Positions 50,634 through 59,220 of a stretch of 64,000 nt of DNA are shown here, piece after piece. Source of the DNA: Streptomyces parvus. Lineage in GTDB: Bacteria; Actinomycetota; Actinomycetes; Streptomycetales; Streptomycetaceae. Location of the stretch: the NCBI RefSeq assembly GCF_014648875.1, contig NZ_BMRY01000001.1, positions 293,304-357,303 of the forward strand, in the 5' to 3' direction. The notes beneath the pieces were generated by a model that made no database searches, was not told the origin of the DNA, and worked only from the letters and a program-made list of their open reading frames with translations. The first letter of the stretch is position 1. Every line of letters begins with the position of its first letter. The translations under genes and the position numbers were made by a program.

Positions 50634-51802
50634 GACCGGTCCTTCTCGGTGGCCGGGGCGGTGGTAGCTCCGGAGGTGGGCAGGGAGAGGTCCAGCTCGA
50701 TCAGCCGGTGGGTGGAGAGCGCGGCGGGCGGGTCCTGGACGGACTGCCGGTGCAGGTCGACCCGGGGCGACACGAACGCCCAGTCGAGCCGCCAGAGGGC
50801 CGGGCCGCTCACCGGGAACGTCGCCGGGTACACCGAGTCCCCGGCGTCGGCGGCGTCCCGCAGCCCGTCGAACCAGCGCAGGTCCCCGGTGCCCGGCAGC
50901 ACGTTGAGGTCCCCGGCGAGGACCACCGGGTTCTCGTTGGCGTCGAGGTCGTCGCGCAGGGCCCGGAAGTGGCGGTCGCGGCGGTCGGAGAGCTGCCGCA
51001 CGGAGCGGTGGTAGGCGGCGGTCAGGGGGTTGCGGTCGACGTTCAGCAGGTCGGGCAGGTGCGTGTTGTAGAGGGACAGGGTCTCGCCGTCCACGTCGAT
51101 GTCGGTGCGCAGGACGCGGATGTTCCAGTAGTCGGCCCAGGAGGTGTCGGGCGGGGCGAGTCCGTCGGGCCGCAGCGCCCGCACCGAGGTGATCGGGAAG
51201 CGGGACAGGGTGAGGAACTCCCCCTCGGCGGCGATGTGGAAGCCGGGGAACTCCCTGCGGATCCGGGCCAGATCATCGATCGGGGCGGGTTCGTCGCCCC
51301 GGGCGTTCTGGTACTCCTGGAGGAGGTAGACGTCGGCGGAGTGGGACTTCAGATAGGCGTAGAAGGCGTCGGTGTCGCTGTCCTGGTCCCAGAAGAAGGT
51401 GTTCCAGTTGACCACTTTCAGGGCATCCGGGGGTACGGCCGGCTGTCCGCGCAGCAGCGCCCCGGGGTGCAGCCCGGTCTGCCAGGAGCCCAGCAGGAGC
51501 GAGACCAGGACGACGCCCACGGCCGCCCGCCGCCGGTGGCGGATCAGCGCGGCCGGGATCAACAGGACGAGCGGGAAGAGGAGATGGAGGACGGGCGGGG
51601 CGAGACCGAGCCCGTTCCAGGCCCACCACCGGCCGCTGAGGAGCGCGCGGGCGGCGACGAACAGGGCCCAGAGCACGGCGACGGCGAGCAGCAGCCTGCC
51701 CGGCCAACGGCGAACTCGCTCCTCCCGTTCGGCCGGTGTGCCCGGGTCGGCCGCGTCCGGGTCCGCGGGGGCGGCGCTGTCCGCCGCCAGGGTCCCCGTC
51801 AC
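50630..51802 (-). CDS. Second membrane-anchored EEP-fold protein
   Basis: 390 residues. Helices at ~30-120 are followed by an EEP domain: [35 protein letters not shown] and RLDWAFVS. The final motif, SDH in the paralogue, reads STHRLIELDL here, keeping the His but losing the Asp. GTG 51802 overlaps the stop of the GT2 gene (GTGA). Two EEP copies in one cluster suggest two distinct phosphodiester substrates, or one altered copy. Confidence 0.85.
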   Translation of the reverse strand: MTGTLAADSAAPADPDAADPGTPAEREERVRRWPGRLLLAVAVLWALFVAARALLSGRWWAWNGLGLAPPVLHLLFPLVLLIPAALIRHRRRAAVGVVLVSLLLGSWQTGLHPGALLRGQPAVPPDALKVVNWNTFFWDQDSDTDAFYAYLKSHSADVYLLQEYQNARGDEPAPIDDLARIRREFPGFHIAAEGEFLTLSRFPITSVRALRPDGLAPPDTSWADYWNIRVLRTDIDVDGETLSLYNTHLPDLLNVDRNPLTAAYHRSVRQLSDRRDRHFRALRDDLDANENPVVLAGDLNVLPGTGDLRWFDGLRDAADAGDSVYPATFPVSGPALWRLDWAFVSPRVDLHRQSVQDPPAALSTHRLIELDLSLPTSGATTAPATEKDRS

Positions 51803-52830
51803 GGCGTGGCCCGTACCGCGGCGAGGTGCGCGCCCGGCTCGTACAGGCGCCGGAAGCGGCGCGAGGCCAGCCACTGGAGGGCGCCGACGCCCGCGCCCGC
51901 CGCGATGACCGCGTTGACGACGGTGTGCGCGAAGGCGAAGTAGGCGGCGAACAGGGGGCCCCGGCGGCGCAGCACGAAACGGTACAGAGCGGTGTCCGCG
52001 AGCAGGGTGAGGGCGAGCAGAGCGGCCGGGACGAGCAGCCAGGGCGCGGCGATCAGGCCGAGCGGCAGGGTGAGCAGGGCGAGCAGGGCCGCGATGCTGG
52101 CCCCGGCCCGGGGCCCGGTGGCGATGCCGCCGGGCAGGTCGCCCCGGCGCACGTACAGCGGTATGTGCAGCCGGGTGCGGTGGAAGACCTTGCGCAGCAC
52201 GACCCGCCAGGTGTCGTCGTGGTCGTGCCGGCCCCGGACGGCGGTGGAGCTGTGGACCTCGTAACTCCGGCAGATGCGGGCGGCGTAGTCGCCGTCCTCG
52301 GTGTGGCGCAGCCGGGGGTTGAAGGGGCCGATCTCGGCGAAGACCCGGGCGGGCATGGCGCAGATCGCGGTGTGCAGGGTGCCGATGCGGCCCTCGGTCT
52401 CGGCCAGCCAGTAGAACTGGTGCAGGCAGCGGTACTCCTCGATCAGGCTGTCGCGGATGAGGGGTTCGGCGTCGTAGGTTCCGCAGACCGCGCCGATGCG
52501 GGGGTCGGAGTCGAGCAGGGCGACGGCGTTGGCGATCGCGTCCGGTTCCATCGCCACGTCGGAGTCGACGAACACGACGATCTCGCCCCGGGCGTGGGCC
52601 GCCCCGGTGTTGCGGGTGGTGGCGACGCCGCTGTTGACGCCGGTGCTGATCACCCGGACCCCGCAGGCCTCGGCGACGGCGACGGAGTCGTCGGTGGAGC
52701 AGTCGTCGACGAGCAGCACCTCCAGGGGCTCGTAGGTCTGGGCGAGGGCGGCGCGCAGGCAGAGTTCCAGGGCGCGGCCGTAGTTGTAGTTGGGGATGAC
52801 GACGGAGACGAGGGGATGCTTCCGGTTCAT
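51799..52830 (-). CDS. Glycosyltransferase family 2, membrane-associated
   Basis: GT-A enzyme of 343 residues: VSVVIPNYNYGRALELCL start, VVFVDSDVAMEP (DxD) and a C-terminal trio of hydrophobic helices (SIAALLALLTLPLGLIAAPW and later). ATG 52830 follows GAAGG. It resembles the 57700 GT2 in organisation and length, so they are likely paralogues with different acceptors. Confidence 0.9.
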   Translation of the reverse strand: MNRKHPLVSVVIPNYNYGRALELCLRAALAQTYEPLEVLLVDDCSTDDSVAVAEACGVRVISTGVNSGVATTRNTGAAHARGEIVVFVDSDVAMEPDAIANAVALLDSDPRIGAVCGTYDAEPLIRDSLIEEYRCLHQFYWLAETEGRIGTLHTAICAMPARVFAEIGPFNPRLRHTEDGDYAARICRSYEVHSSTAVRGRHDHDDTWRVVLRKVFHRTRLHIPLYVRRGDLPGGIATGPRAGASIAALLALLTLPLGLIAAPWLLVPAALLALTLLADTALYRFVLRRRGPLFAAYFAFAHTVVNAVIAAGAGVGALQWLASRRFRRLYEPGAHLAAVRATP

Positions 52831-52857
52831 GGGTCGCCTTCGGGCGGTCGGAGGGGT

Positions 52858-52902
52858 GGACGGGCGGGCCGGACGGGCGGGGCGGACGGGCGGGGCGGAC
52901 GG
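52858..52902. repeat. Tandem 13-bp repeat between GT2 and UbiA genes
   Basis: Three 13-bp units of GGACGGGCGGGGC (first ends GGGCC) plus a partial copy, in the 112-bp gap. No function is evident. Confidence 0.7.
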
Positions 52903-52942
52903 ACTGATGAGGCGCACGGCCGGGCGGGCCGGACGGAGACGG

Positions 52943-53998
52943 TCAGCCGGAGGGGTGCGTGAGGAGGGCGAGGGCGACGAGGACCGCCCACAGGCCTGCG
53001 TTGACGAGGGTCGCGCGGTCCCGGAAGAGGACGTGTACGGGGTTGCCGCCGCCCTCCTCGACCAGCAGGAGCTGGAGGTAGCGGGCGAGGCCGAAGACGG
53101 CGCAGGGGGCGGAGAGCAGGATGACGAAGGAGGCCCCGGTGGCGAGGGCCGCGTCGTCGCGGAGGTAGAGGACGTAGCTGACGGCGGTCAGCACGGCGAC
53201 CAGGACGACCAGGTGGTCGAGGAAGGCGAGCGTGTAGCCGCGCAGGGCGGGGCGGTGGGCGCGGCCCGCCGCCGTCATCTCGTGGCGCCGTTTGCCGAGG
53301 GACAGCATCAGGCAGAGCGAGAAGACGCAGAGCGCCAGCCATTCGGAGAGCCGGCCTCCGATGAGCAGCGCCCCCTGGAGGAGCCGCAGGACGAAACCGG
53401 TCGCCACGATGAAGGCGTCCACCAGGGGTACGTGCTTGAGCCCCTGGGAGTACGCGAGGCTCAGCGCCAGGTAGAGGGCGGTGGGCCACCACTGCCAGGC
53501 GGGACCGGCCACCGCCCAGCCGGTCAGCGACAGGGCGAGGAGCCCGGTCAGGACGGTGGCGGAGGCCGGGGAGACGCGGCCGGAGGCGATCGGGCGGTGG
53601 CGTTTGACCGGGTGCAGGCGGTCCCGCTCCCGGTCGGCGAGGTCGTTGACGACGTAGACGACGGCGGAGGCGAGGGTGAAGCCGAGGATCGCCCAGCCGG
53701 TACGCAGGAGGTCGGCGGCCCCCCAGGGGTGGGTGTCGAGGAGTGCGAGCGGGACGACGGCCAGGTTCTTCACCCACTGGCCGGGGCGCACCAGCGCGAG
53801 CAGGTCACGGGGACGGCTGCGGCGGTGTTCCTCCGGTACGGCGGTGGGGGCGGCGGCCGTCACCGGCCGGTCGTGGGCGGGCTGGGACAGAGCGGCGAGT
53901 TCGGCGGGCTTGGACAGAGCCGTCAGGTCGGCGGGTTCGGGTTCGGGCGGGACTGCCACCACGCGCAGGGGCGCGGGGGACGACCGGGTGATGTCCAC
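52943..53998 (-). CDS. UbiA prenyltransferase, phosphoribosyltransferase-like
   Basis: Integral membrane enzyme of 351 residues. A disordered, Pro/Ala-rich N-terminus (~60 residues) precedes RPGQWVKNLAVVPL and VVYVVNDLADRERDRLHPVKRHRPIASG, the NDxxD...D motif followed by HPxKRxRPIASG. This matches decaprenyl-phosphate phosphoribosyltransferases (Rv3806c type), which attach a sugar phosphate to polyprenyl phosphate, and less the quinone branch. It points to a polyprenyl-phosphate-linked sugar in this cluster. GTG 53998 follows TGGAG. Confidence 0.87.
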   Translation of the reverse strand: MDITRSSPAPLRVVAVPPEPEPADLTALSKPAELAALSQPAHDRPVTAAAPTAVPEEHRRSRPRDLLALVRPGQWVKNLAVVPLALLDTHPWGAADLLRTGWAILGFTLASAVVYVVNDLADRERDRLHPVKRHRPIASGRVSPASATVLTGLLALSLTGWAVAGPAWQWWPTALYLALSLAYSQGLKHVPLVDAFIVATGFVLRLLQGALLIGGRLSEWLALCVFSLCLMLSLGKRRHEMTAAGRAHRPALRGYTLAFLDHLVVLVAVLTAVSYVLYLRDDAALATGASFVILLSAPCAVFGLARYLQLLLVEEGGGNPVHVLFRDRATLVNAGLWAVLVALALLTHPSG

Positions 53999-54015
53999 GG
54001 CAGGGCTCCAGGGGA

Positions 54016-55062
54016 TCAGAAGAAGACCTTGGCCAGGCCGAGCGCCCCTTGGCGCCACGGGTCCCGGCTGGTCCGGCCGGCTCCGGGAGCGGGGGCGCCG
54101 CCCCGCCGCTGGGTGCGCCACCACGCGTAGGTGGAGAGGATCGCGTCCTGGTTGGAGAGCGCGGGACGGAAACCGAGCCGTTCGGTGGCCCGGGCGATGT
54201 CCACGTAGCTGTCGTCGAGGAGCTTGAACAGCAGCCGCCCGTAGACCGGGGAGAGCTTGGTGCGCTCCAGAGCGCGCAGGACCGCGAGTGCCGGTGCTGC
54301 CGGCAGCGGGACCACGCGCTTGCCGTGCCCGGCCGCGTCCAGCACGGCCTGGAAGTCCTCGCGCAGGGTGCCGAACTCGGCGGCGCCCAGGTTGTAGACG
54401 TCGTTCGCGACCTCGGGCGGGGCGTGCAGGGCGAGCACCACGGCGTCGACCAGGTCGGCCATGCCGAACATCTGGATGCGGACGTCGCCCCGGCCCAGGA
54501 CGGGGAAGTTGCGCCGTTCCTCGGCCCATTCGAAGAGCATCGAGAAGAGGCCCATCCGGCCGGGTCCGAGGAAGGTCTTGGGCCGCAGGACCGGCAGGCA
54601 CATCCCGCGCCCCCGGAACTCCTCGCAGACCTCCTCGGCCTCGGCCTTGGCGCTGCTGTAGGGGTCGACGGGCTCGCGGGGGTGGTCCTCCGGGGTGGGG
54701 ACCCGCTTCGGAAGCCCGTAGACGGCGGTGGAGGAGATGTGCACGACCCGTTCGACGCGGGCCCGCCGCGCGGCGGTCAGGACGGCCCGGGTGCCGTCGA
54801 CGGTGATCGAGCGGATCTGGTCGACGGGGTAGGAGGGCAGGGCGGCGGCGCAGTGCACCAGCGCGTGGGCTCCGTCGAAGGCGCGGGCGAGCGCGGCCCC
54901 GTCACGGATGTCGGCGACGATGTGACGGGCGCCGGCGGGCGGGTGGGGGTCCTCGCGCAGGTCGATGCCGACGACGTCGTGGCCGTCGGCGGCGAGCCGG
55001 GCGACGAGGTGGGAACCGAGCATGCCGGCGGCGCCGGTCACGGCGATGGTCAGGCCGCCCAT
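54016..55062 (-). CDS. NAD-dependent epimerase/dehydratase
   Basis: Extended SDR of 348 residues. TGAAGMLGSHLVARL is the nucleotide loop; VVHISSTAVYG and YSSAKAEAEEV give the Ser and Y-x3-K catalytic residues. It probably acts on a nucleotide- or lipid-linked sugar. The start overlaps the 3' end of the aminotransferase by 13 bp. Confidence 0.9.
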   Translation of the reverse strand: MGGLTIAVTGAAGMLGSHLVARLAADGHDVVGIDLREDPHPPAGARHIVADIRDGAALARAFDGAHALVHCAAALPSYPVDQIRSITVDGTRAVLTAARRARVERVVHISSTAVYGLPKRVPTPEDHPREPVDPYSSAKAEAEEVCEEFRGRGMCLPVLRPKTFLGPGRMGLFSMLFEWAEERRNFPVLGRGDVRIQMFGMADLVDAVVLALHAPPEVANDVYNLGAAEFGTLREDFQAVLDAAGHGKRVVPLPAAPALAVLRALERTKLSPVYGRLLFKLLDDSYVDIARATERLGFRPALSNQDAILSTYAWWRTQRRGGAPAPGAGRTSRDPWRQGALGLAKVFF

Positions 55063-56498
55063 CGGGACACCGCCTTGTCCTTGAAGAAGGCGGTGAGAAG
55101 CCGGTTCATGCCCTTGGCCAGGGTCCGGTCGAAGGCGTCGAGGAAGATCTCCACCTCGTCGGGGCCCGCGACCAGGGAGGGGGCGGCCACCAGGGGGCTG
55201 CGGCCGTTGAGCGTGTAGTACATGTACACGTTGTGGTCGTGGTACATCGCGTTGACGACCGCGCAGGTGATGACCTTGGTGCGCAGCAGCGGGTCGCGGG
55301 CGAGGCCGCCGGGGGCGATCTTCGCGGCGAGGTCCAGCAGGCGGGGGCCACCGTCGAGGAAGACCCCGTACAGGGCACCGGCGCCCCGGACGTCGGCGAT
55401 GAGGTCGGGGTACTGCTTGCGCAGCCTCTCCAGGCCCGGCTTCAGAACGCGTTCGATGGCGCGGGCGCGGGCCGGGTAGTCGTCCTCGACCGCGATGTTG
55501 ACGGCTTCCAGCGCGGTGGCGGTCTCCTCGCCGAACCCGTAGTAGGTGGTGCTGGTGGACTGGAGCATGGCGTCGCCGAGGCTGTCGTAGGCCGTACGGA
55601 AGACCGGCTCGCGGGCGACGAAGGCGGAGATGGAGGACTTGCCGCCGCCGAAGGACTTCGAGGTGGTCACGACGTCCGGGACCAGGTCCGGGTAGCGCAT
55701 GAAGTGGAAGAGGCTGCCCGTCTTGCCCCACCCGGTGTAGATCTCGTCGAAGATCAGCACGATCTTCTCGGCGGTGCACAACTCCCGCAGCCCGCGCAGG
55801 AATTCCTCGGAGCACTCCGTCATCGTGGAGGCGGAGAAGGGCTCGATGAGGATCGCGTAGACGTCGCAGCGCCCCTTGGCGTCGCGGGCCCCGGCGACGG
55901 CCTGCCGTACGGAGTCGAGGTCGCCGTACCGGAATGCGGAGACACCGGGGATGCCGGGGAAGGCGAAGGCGTTCTGGGCGCTGCCGGTGAGGCTGCCGGA
56001 GCCGAGCAGCTTGCCGTGGAAGCTGATGTCGGCGTGCAGGATCTGCCGGCGGCGGCCGCCGTGGTACTTGTACGCGAGTTTCACCGCGCCCTCGACGGCC
56101 TCCGCCCCGGAGTTGGGGAAGAAGGAGAGGTTGAGGTCACCGGGCAGGAGCCGGGCGAGGTTGTGGCCGAGGGCGGCGATGTAGGGCGAGAAGTAGGTCT
56201 TGTGGACCTCCATCCGGCGCTGTTCCTGGAAGCGGCGGCGGGCGCCGAGGATCCGCGGGTGGTTGTGGCCGTGGTTGAGGACGCCGACGCCGCCGGTGAA
56301 GTCGAGGATCCGGCGGCCGTCCCGGGTGTGGATCCAGGACCCTTCGGCGTGGTCGACGAGTTCGCGGCCGAAGCCGAAGGAGGTCATCAGGGAGACCTGG
56401 CTCTTGTTGACGTGGGACCGGTACAGCTCGTGCACCTGGCTCGTCGACAGTCGTTCGCAGTCGTCCACGGTGAGCAGGGGGGTTGCGTCGGGGGTCAT
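55050..56498 (-). CDS. Class III aminotransferase
   Basis: PLP-dependent enzyme of 482 residues. FFPNSGAEAVEGAVKLAYKY is the PLP-phosphate region, IVLIFDEIYTGWGKTG contains the Asp that pairs with the PLP nitrogen, and TTSKSFGGGKSSISAFV holds the Schiff-base Lys. Class III enzymes transfer amino groups to or from terminal amines or keto-sugars; a role in making an amino-sugar or amine decoration is plausible. ATG 56498 follows GGAAGGAGC. Confidence 0.92.
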   Translation of the reverse strand: MTPDATPLLTVDDCERLSTSQVHELYRSHVNKSQVSLMTSFGFGRELVDHAEGSWIHTRDGRRILDFTGGVGVLNHGHNHPRILGARRRFQEQRRMEVHKTYFSPYIAALGHNLARLLPGDLNLSFFPNSGAEAVEGAVKLAYKYHGGRRRQILHADISFHGKLLGSGSLTGSAQNAFAFPGIPGVSAFRYGDLDSVRQAVAGARDAKGRCDVYAILIEPFSASTMTECSEEFLRGLRELCTAEKIVLIFDEIYTGWGKTGSLFHFMRYPDLVPDVVTTSKSFGGGKSSISAFVAREPVFRTAYDSLGDAMLQSTSTTYYGFGEETATALEAVNIAVEDDYPARARAIERVLKPGLERLRKQYPDLIADVRGAGALYGVFLDGGPRLLDLAAKIAPGGLARDPLLRTKVITCAVVNAMYHDHNVYMYYTLNGRSPLVAAPSLVAGPDEVEIFLDAFDRTLAKGMNRLLTAFFKDKAVSRWAA

Positions 56499-57703
56499 GC
56501 GGCTCCTTCCCGGAGCGCGGGTCGGGGGGCGGGCAGGGGTCCGGCGGCGCGGGCCCAGGCGAGAGCGGCGCCGGTGGCGGCGACCTCGCTGAGCACGCAG
56601 ACGAGCCGGCTGGCGATGACGGCGGCGGTGGCCGCGGAGAGCGGCATGACCGCACCGAGGGGGGCGAGGAGGACGAGCTCGCGCGCTCCCCAGCCGTCGG
56701 GCAGAACAAAAGCGAGGCTGCCGGCGACGGTGGCCAGGGCGAAGCCGCCGACGCAGACGGGCAGGGAGAGCAGCGGCGGTGCGCCGAGCAGGACGGCGAT
56801 GACCCACAGGTGGAGCCCGGAGACCGCCCAGGAGGCGCACGCCCAGCCGATGGAGAGCCGCAGGGCGCGGGGCGAGCTGTCGGCGGCCCCGGCGGGGCGA
56901 CGGGCCAGCCGCATCGTCCACGCGACGAGCCGGCCCACCCAGCCGGGCCGGGCCACGGCCGCCGCCGCGACCAGCACGAGCGGGGCGAAGACCCAGGCTC
57001 CCGTGCCGAACACGGCCGGGGCGACGAGGAGTCCGGCGGCGGCCCCGGTGGTCATCCCGATGACGAGGCCGAGTCCGAAGGCGGCGATCATCCGCTCGGG
57101 GGCGATGCCGACGGCCTTGCCGAGTTGGACGTGGGCGAGGACGCCCCAGATGCGTCCGGGGACGAATTTGCTGATGACGCCGATGAAGAAGATGCGGGCG
57201 GTGTCGCTGGTACGGGCGGGGGAACCGCCGTCGACGACGAGGACCCGCCAGGAGAGCATGGACAGGACGAGTCCGGCGGCGTTGGCGACCAGGGCCGCGC
57301 TCAGCAGGAGCACTCCCCCGGGCCGGCCGGCGGCGTCGGCCAGCTCCGTTCCGGCCGCGCGGAGCGAACCGCCGACGGCGAAGGCGGTGGCCGCGACGAG
57401 GACGAGCGCGGCGGCGGGACGCAGCAGCCGGGCCCATCGGGAGGGACGGGGCGCGGCCTTCGGCGCCGCCCCGCCCAGGAGTCCGTCTTCCGGCGGCAGG
57501 CCCCCGGACCGTACGACTTCGGCCTCGGCTTCCGGCGACACGGCCCCGGACCGTACGGCTTCGGCCTCGGCTTCCGGCGACACGGCCCCCGACCGTACGA
57601 CTTCGGCCTCGGCTTCCGGCGACGCGGCCCCGGACCGTACGGCCTTGCGCAGCGCGCTCCTCGGCCGTGCGGCTTCCGGCTCCTGGTTCACTCCGGCGCT
57701 CAC
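56495..57703 (-). CDS. Flippase-like membrane protein, LPG-synthase/UPF0104 family
   Basis: 402 residues. A cytoplasmic N-terminus (1-85) contains three repeats of a 14-residue unit (AVRSGAxSPEAEAE-like). About eight helices then span 90-390, with NAAGLVLSMLSWRVLV, FIGVISKFVPGRIWGVLAH and LPDGWGARELVLLAPLG, typical of the lysylphosphatidylglycerol-synthase transmembrane domain that moves lipids or polyprenyl-linked sugars. It overlaps both neighbours by four bases. Confidence 0.87.
   Translation of the reverse strand: MSAGVNQEPEAARPRSALRKAVRSGAASPEAEAEVVRSGAVSPEAEAEAVRSGAVSPEAEAEVVRSGGLPPEDGLLGGAAPKAAPRPSRWARLLRPAAALVLVAATAFAVGGSLRAAGTELADAAGRPGGVLLLSAALVANAAGLVLSMLSWRVLVVDGGSPARTSDTARIFFIGVISKFVPGRIWGVLAHVQLGKAVGIAPERMIAAFGLGLVIGMTTGAAAGLLVAPAVFGTGAWVFAPLVLVAAAAVARPGWVGRLVAWTMRLARRPAGAADSSPRALRLSIGWACASWAVSGLHLWVIAVLLGAPPLLSLPVCVGGFALATVAGSLAFVLPDGWGARELVLLAPLGAVMPLSAATAAVIASRLVCVLSEVAATGAALAWARAAGPLPAPRPALREGAA
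57505..57643 (-). repeat. Tandem 42-bp repeat encoding N-terminal units of flippase-like protein
   Basis: Three full 42-bp copies (57505-57546, 57547-57588, 57589-57630), differing at only a few bases, plus a 13-bp partial copy. They encode 14-residue Ser/Ala/Glu-rich units. High identity suggests recent or ongoing slippage. Confidence 0.9.
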
Positions 57704-58737
57704 GGTGCCGCCGCCGGGGCCGGATCGTCGCTGCGGGCGCGGCGGCCCCGCACCGAGGGGCCGAAGCGCGGGTCCACCAGCCAGCGCACGCCGCCCGCCA
57801 CCGCGCCGAGCACGAGGGCCAGGTGCACCGCGAAGTGCAGCGCGGTGAAGCGGAGCAGGAAGAGCCGCCCCTCACGGCGCGCCACGAAGCGGGACAGGCC
57901 CACGTCCGCCAGGGCGAAGGCCACGGCGCAGGCGAGCGGCACCGCGAGGAGCCAGGGGGTGAGCAGGGCGAGCGGGAGCGTGAGCGGGACCAGTCCTGCG
58001 GCGAGCACGCCGCCCGTACGGTTGGCCCGCAGTCCGCCGCCGCGCCGGCGTTCCACGGCGGCGACGGGGATCAGGAGCTGGGAGCGGCGGTACTGCTCGG
58101 CGAGCATCGGCAGCAGCCGGTCCACGTCGTCGTGGCGGCCGGTCACCCGTTCGCTGAGCCGGATGCGGTGGGTGGCGGAGAGGCGGTCGCTGTACTCGAC
58201 GTCCTCGGAGTCGCGGAGGTTCTCGTCGAAGGGTCCGGTGGCCTCGAAGACGGAGCGCTCGATCGCTGCCAGTGCGAAGAAGGCGGTGCCGACGACTCCG
58301 GCGCTGCGGCGTCGCCAGAAGTGCGCGTGCAGGCAGTGGTAGACCTCCACCGGACCGTCGTCGAAGAGCGGTTCGGGGTCGAGGACGCCGTGGACGCAGC
58401 CGGTCTCCGGATCGTCCATGAGCAGGTCGACGGCGTTCTCGATCGCGTCGGGGGCCAGGGCGATGTCGGAGTCGAGGAAGAACAGCACCTGCCCGGAGGA
58501 GGCGGCGACGCCCAGGTTGCGGGCGGCGGAGACCCCGCCGTTCTCCGGGCGGGCCACCAGGACGCACGGGAAGGTGCGGGCGATGTCGCGTGAGCCGTCG
58601 GTGCTGGCGTCGTCCACGACGACCACGTCCAGCGGGCGCAGGGTCTGGGCGTAGACGGACTCCAGGCAGGCCCGCAGGGTCTTCTCGTAGTTGTGGTTGG
58701 GGATGATCACTGACACGGAGGGGCGCTCCCGTGGCAT
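57700..58737 (-). CDS. Glycosyltransferase family 2, membrane-associated (second copy)
   Basis: 345 residues with VSVIIPNHNYEKTLRACLES, LFFLDSDIALAP (DxD), and C-terminal helices (GLVPLTLPLALLTPWLLAV). It is a paralogue of 51799-52830, including the HDD...RRS helices and basic tail. ATG 58737 follows AAAGGACCGG. It overlaps the upstream small gene's end. Confidence 0.9.
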   Translation of the reverse strand: MPRERPSVSVIIPNHNYEKTLRACLESVYAQTLRPLDVVVVDDASTDGSRDIARTFPCVLVARPENGGVSAARNLGVAASSGQVLFFLDSDIALAPDAIENAVDLLMDDPETGCVHGVLDPEPLFDDGPVEVYHCLHAHFWRRRSAGVVGTAFFALAAIERSVFEATGPFDENLRDSEDVEYSDRLSATHRIRLSERVTGRHDDVDRLLPMLAEQYRRSQLLIPVAAVERRRGGGLRANRTGGVLAAGLVPLTLPLALLTPWLLAVPLACAVAFALADVGLSRFVARREGRLFLLRFTALHFAVHLALVLGAVAGGVRWLVDPRFGPSVRGRRARSDDPAPAAAP

Positions 58738-59087
58738 GGCGGGTCCGGTCCTTTCGGTTCGGGGGATCGGTGCGGGCCCGGGCGGGCGGACACGCCGCCG
58801 AGTGCGGCCGGCCGCCAGTCGAGGGAGGAGGGCCGGGCGGCGCTCAGGGCGGCCAGGAGGTGTTCCAGCGCGGCCAGTTCGGCCTGGAGGGGGTCGGGGC
58901 TCTCCATGTACAGCGCGGCGCGGACCGTGCCGTCCGGGCCCTCGACGACGTACAGATGAACCGGTCCGGGCGTGTGCGGGCCGGCCCGGACGTGCCGGGA
59001 GCGCAGCCACCGGGCCAGGTCGCGGGCTGTCCACCGGTCGGTGCGCGGAGGCCCGTTGCGCACGAGGAGCGCGGTCACCAGGAACAC
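58707..59087 (-). CDS. Hypothetical protein at head of glycan cluster
   Basis: About 126 residues, soluble. VHLYVVEGPDGTVRAALYMES, ELAALEHLLAALSAARPSSL and a Pro-rich end give no family I recognise. I prefer GTG 59087; an in-frame upstream extension exists but reads across another small frame. It overlaps the GT2 start and belongs to the minus-strand cluster. Confidence 0.6.
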   Translation of the reverse strand: MFLVTALLVRNGPPRTDRWTARDLARWLRSRHVRAGPHTPGPVHLYVVEGPDGTVRAALYMESPDPLQAELAALEHLLAALSAARPSSLDWRPAALGGVSARPGPHRSPEPKGPDPPCHGSAPPCQ

Positions 59088-59109
59088 GGAGGCGTCCCGT
59101 TCCCCCGGG

Positions 59110-59220
59110 TCACCCCCAGGAGAAGCCGTCCCGGGCCGAGGCGCCGCACAGGGCCGCGCCGAGGGCGGGAGAGCCGGCGGCCGGCGCGTGGCGGGGGGCG
59201 GGGACGGGGAACGCACGCAT
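59110..59220 (-). CDS. Small protein of 36 residues, first gene of cluster
   Basis: ATG 59220 follows GAGGAGTCCTCCC, one of the best ribosome-binding sites of the cluster. The sequence starts MRAFPVPAPRHAPAAG and ends CGASARDGFSWG, with one Cys. The next gene starts 22 bp after its stop. It could be a short peptide product, a leader for translation control, or simply a small protein; nothing in the cluster is a known RiPP maturase. Confidence 0.5.
   Translation of the reverse strand: MRAFPVPAPRHAPAAGSPALGAALCGASARDGFSWG

Noticed and set aside
52943..53998. UbiA protein as a menaquinone-type prenyltransferase
   Set aside because: QWVKN and the HPxKRxRPIASG segment after NDxxD fit the polyprenyl-phosphate phosphoribosyltransferase branch better, and no menaquinone genes are nearby.
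55233..57848. Long plus-strand frame opposite the aminotransferase and flippase-like genes
   Set aside because: Same high-GC antisense effect; biased composition and no recognisable domain.
59110..59220. Assignment as a lasso or lanthipeptide precursor
   Set aside because: No cyclase, protease or dehydratase gene nearby, and no leader-core pattern I recognise; kept only as a small protein.
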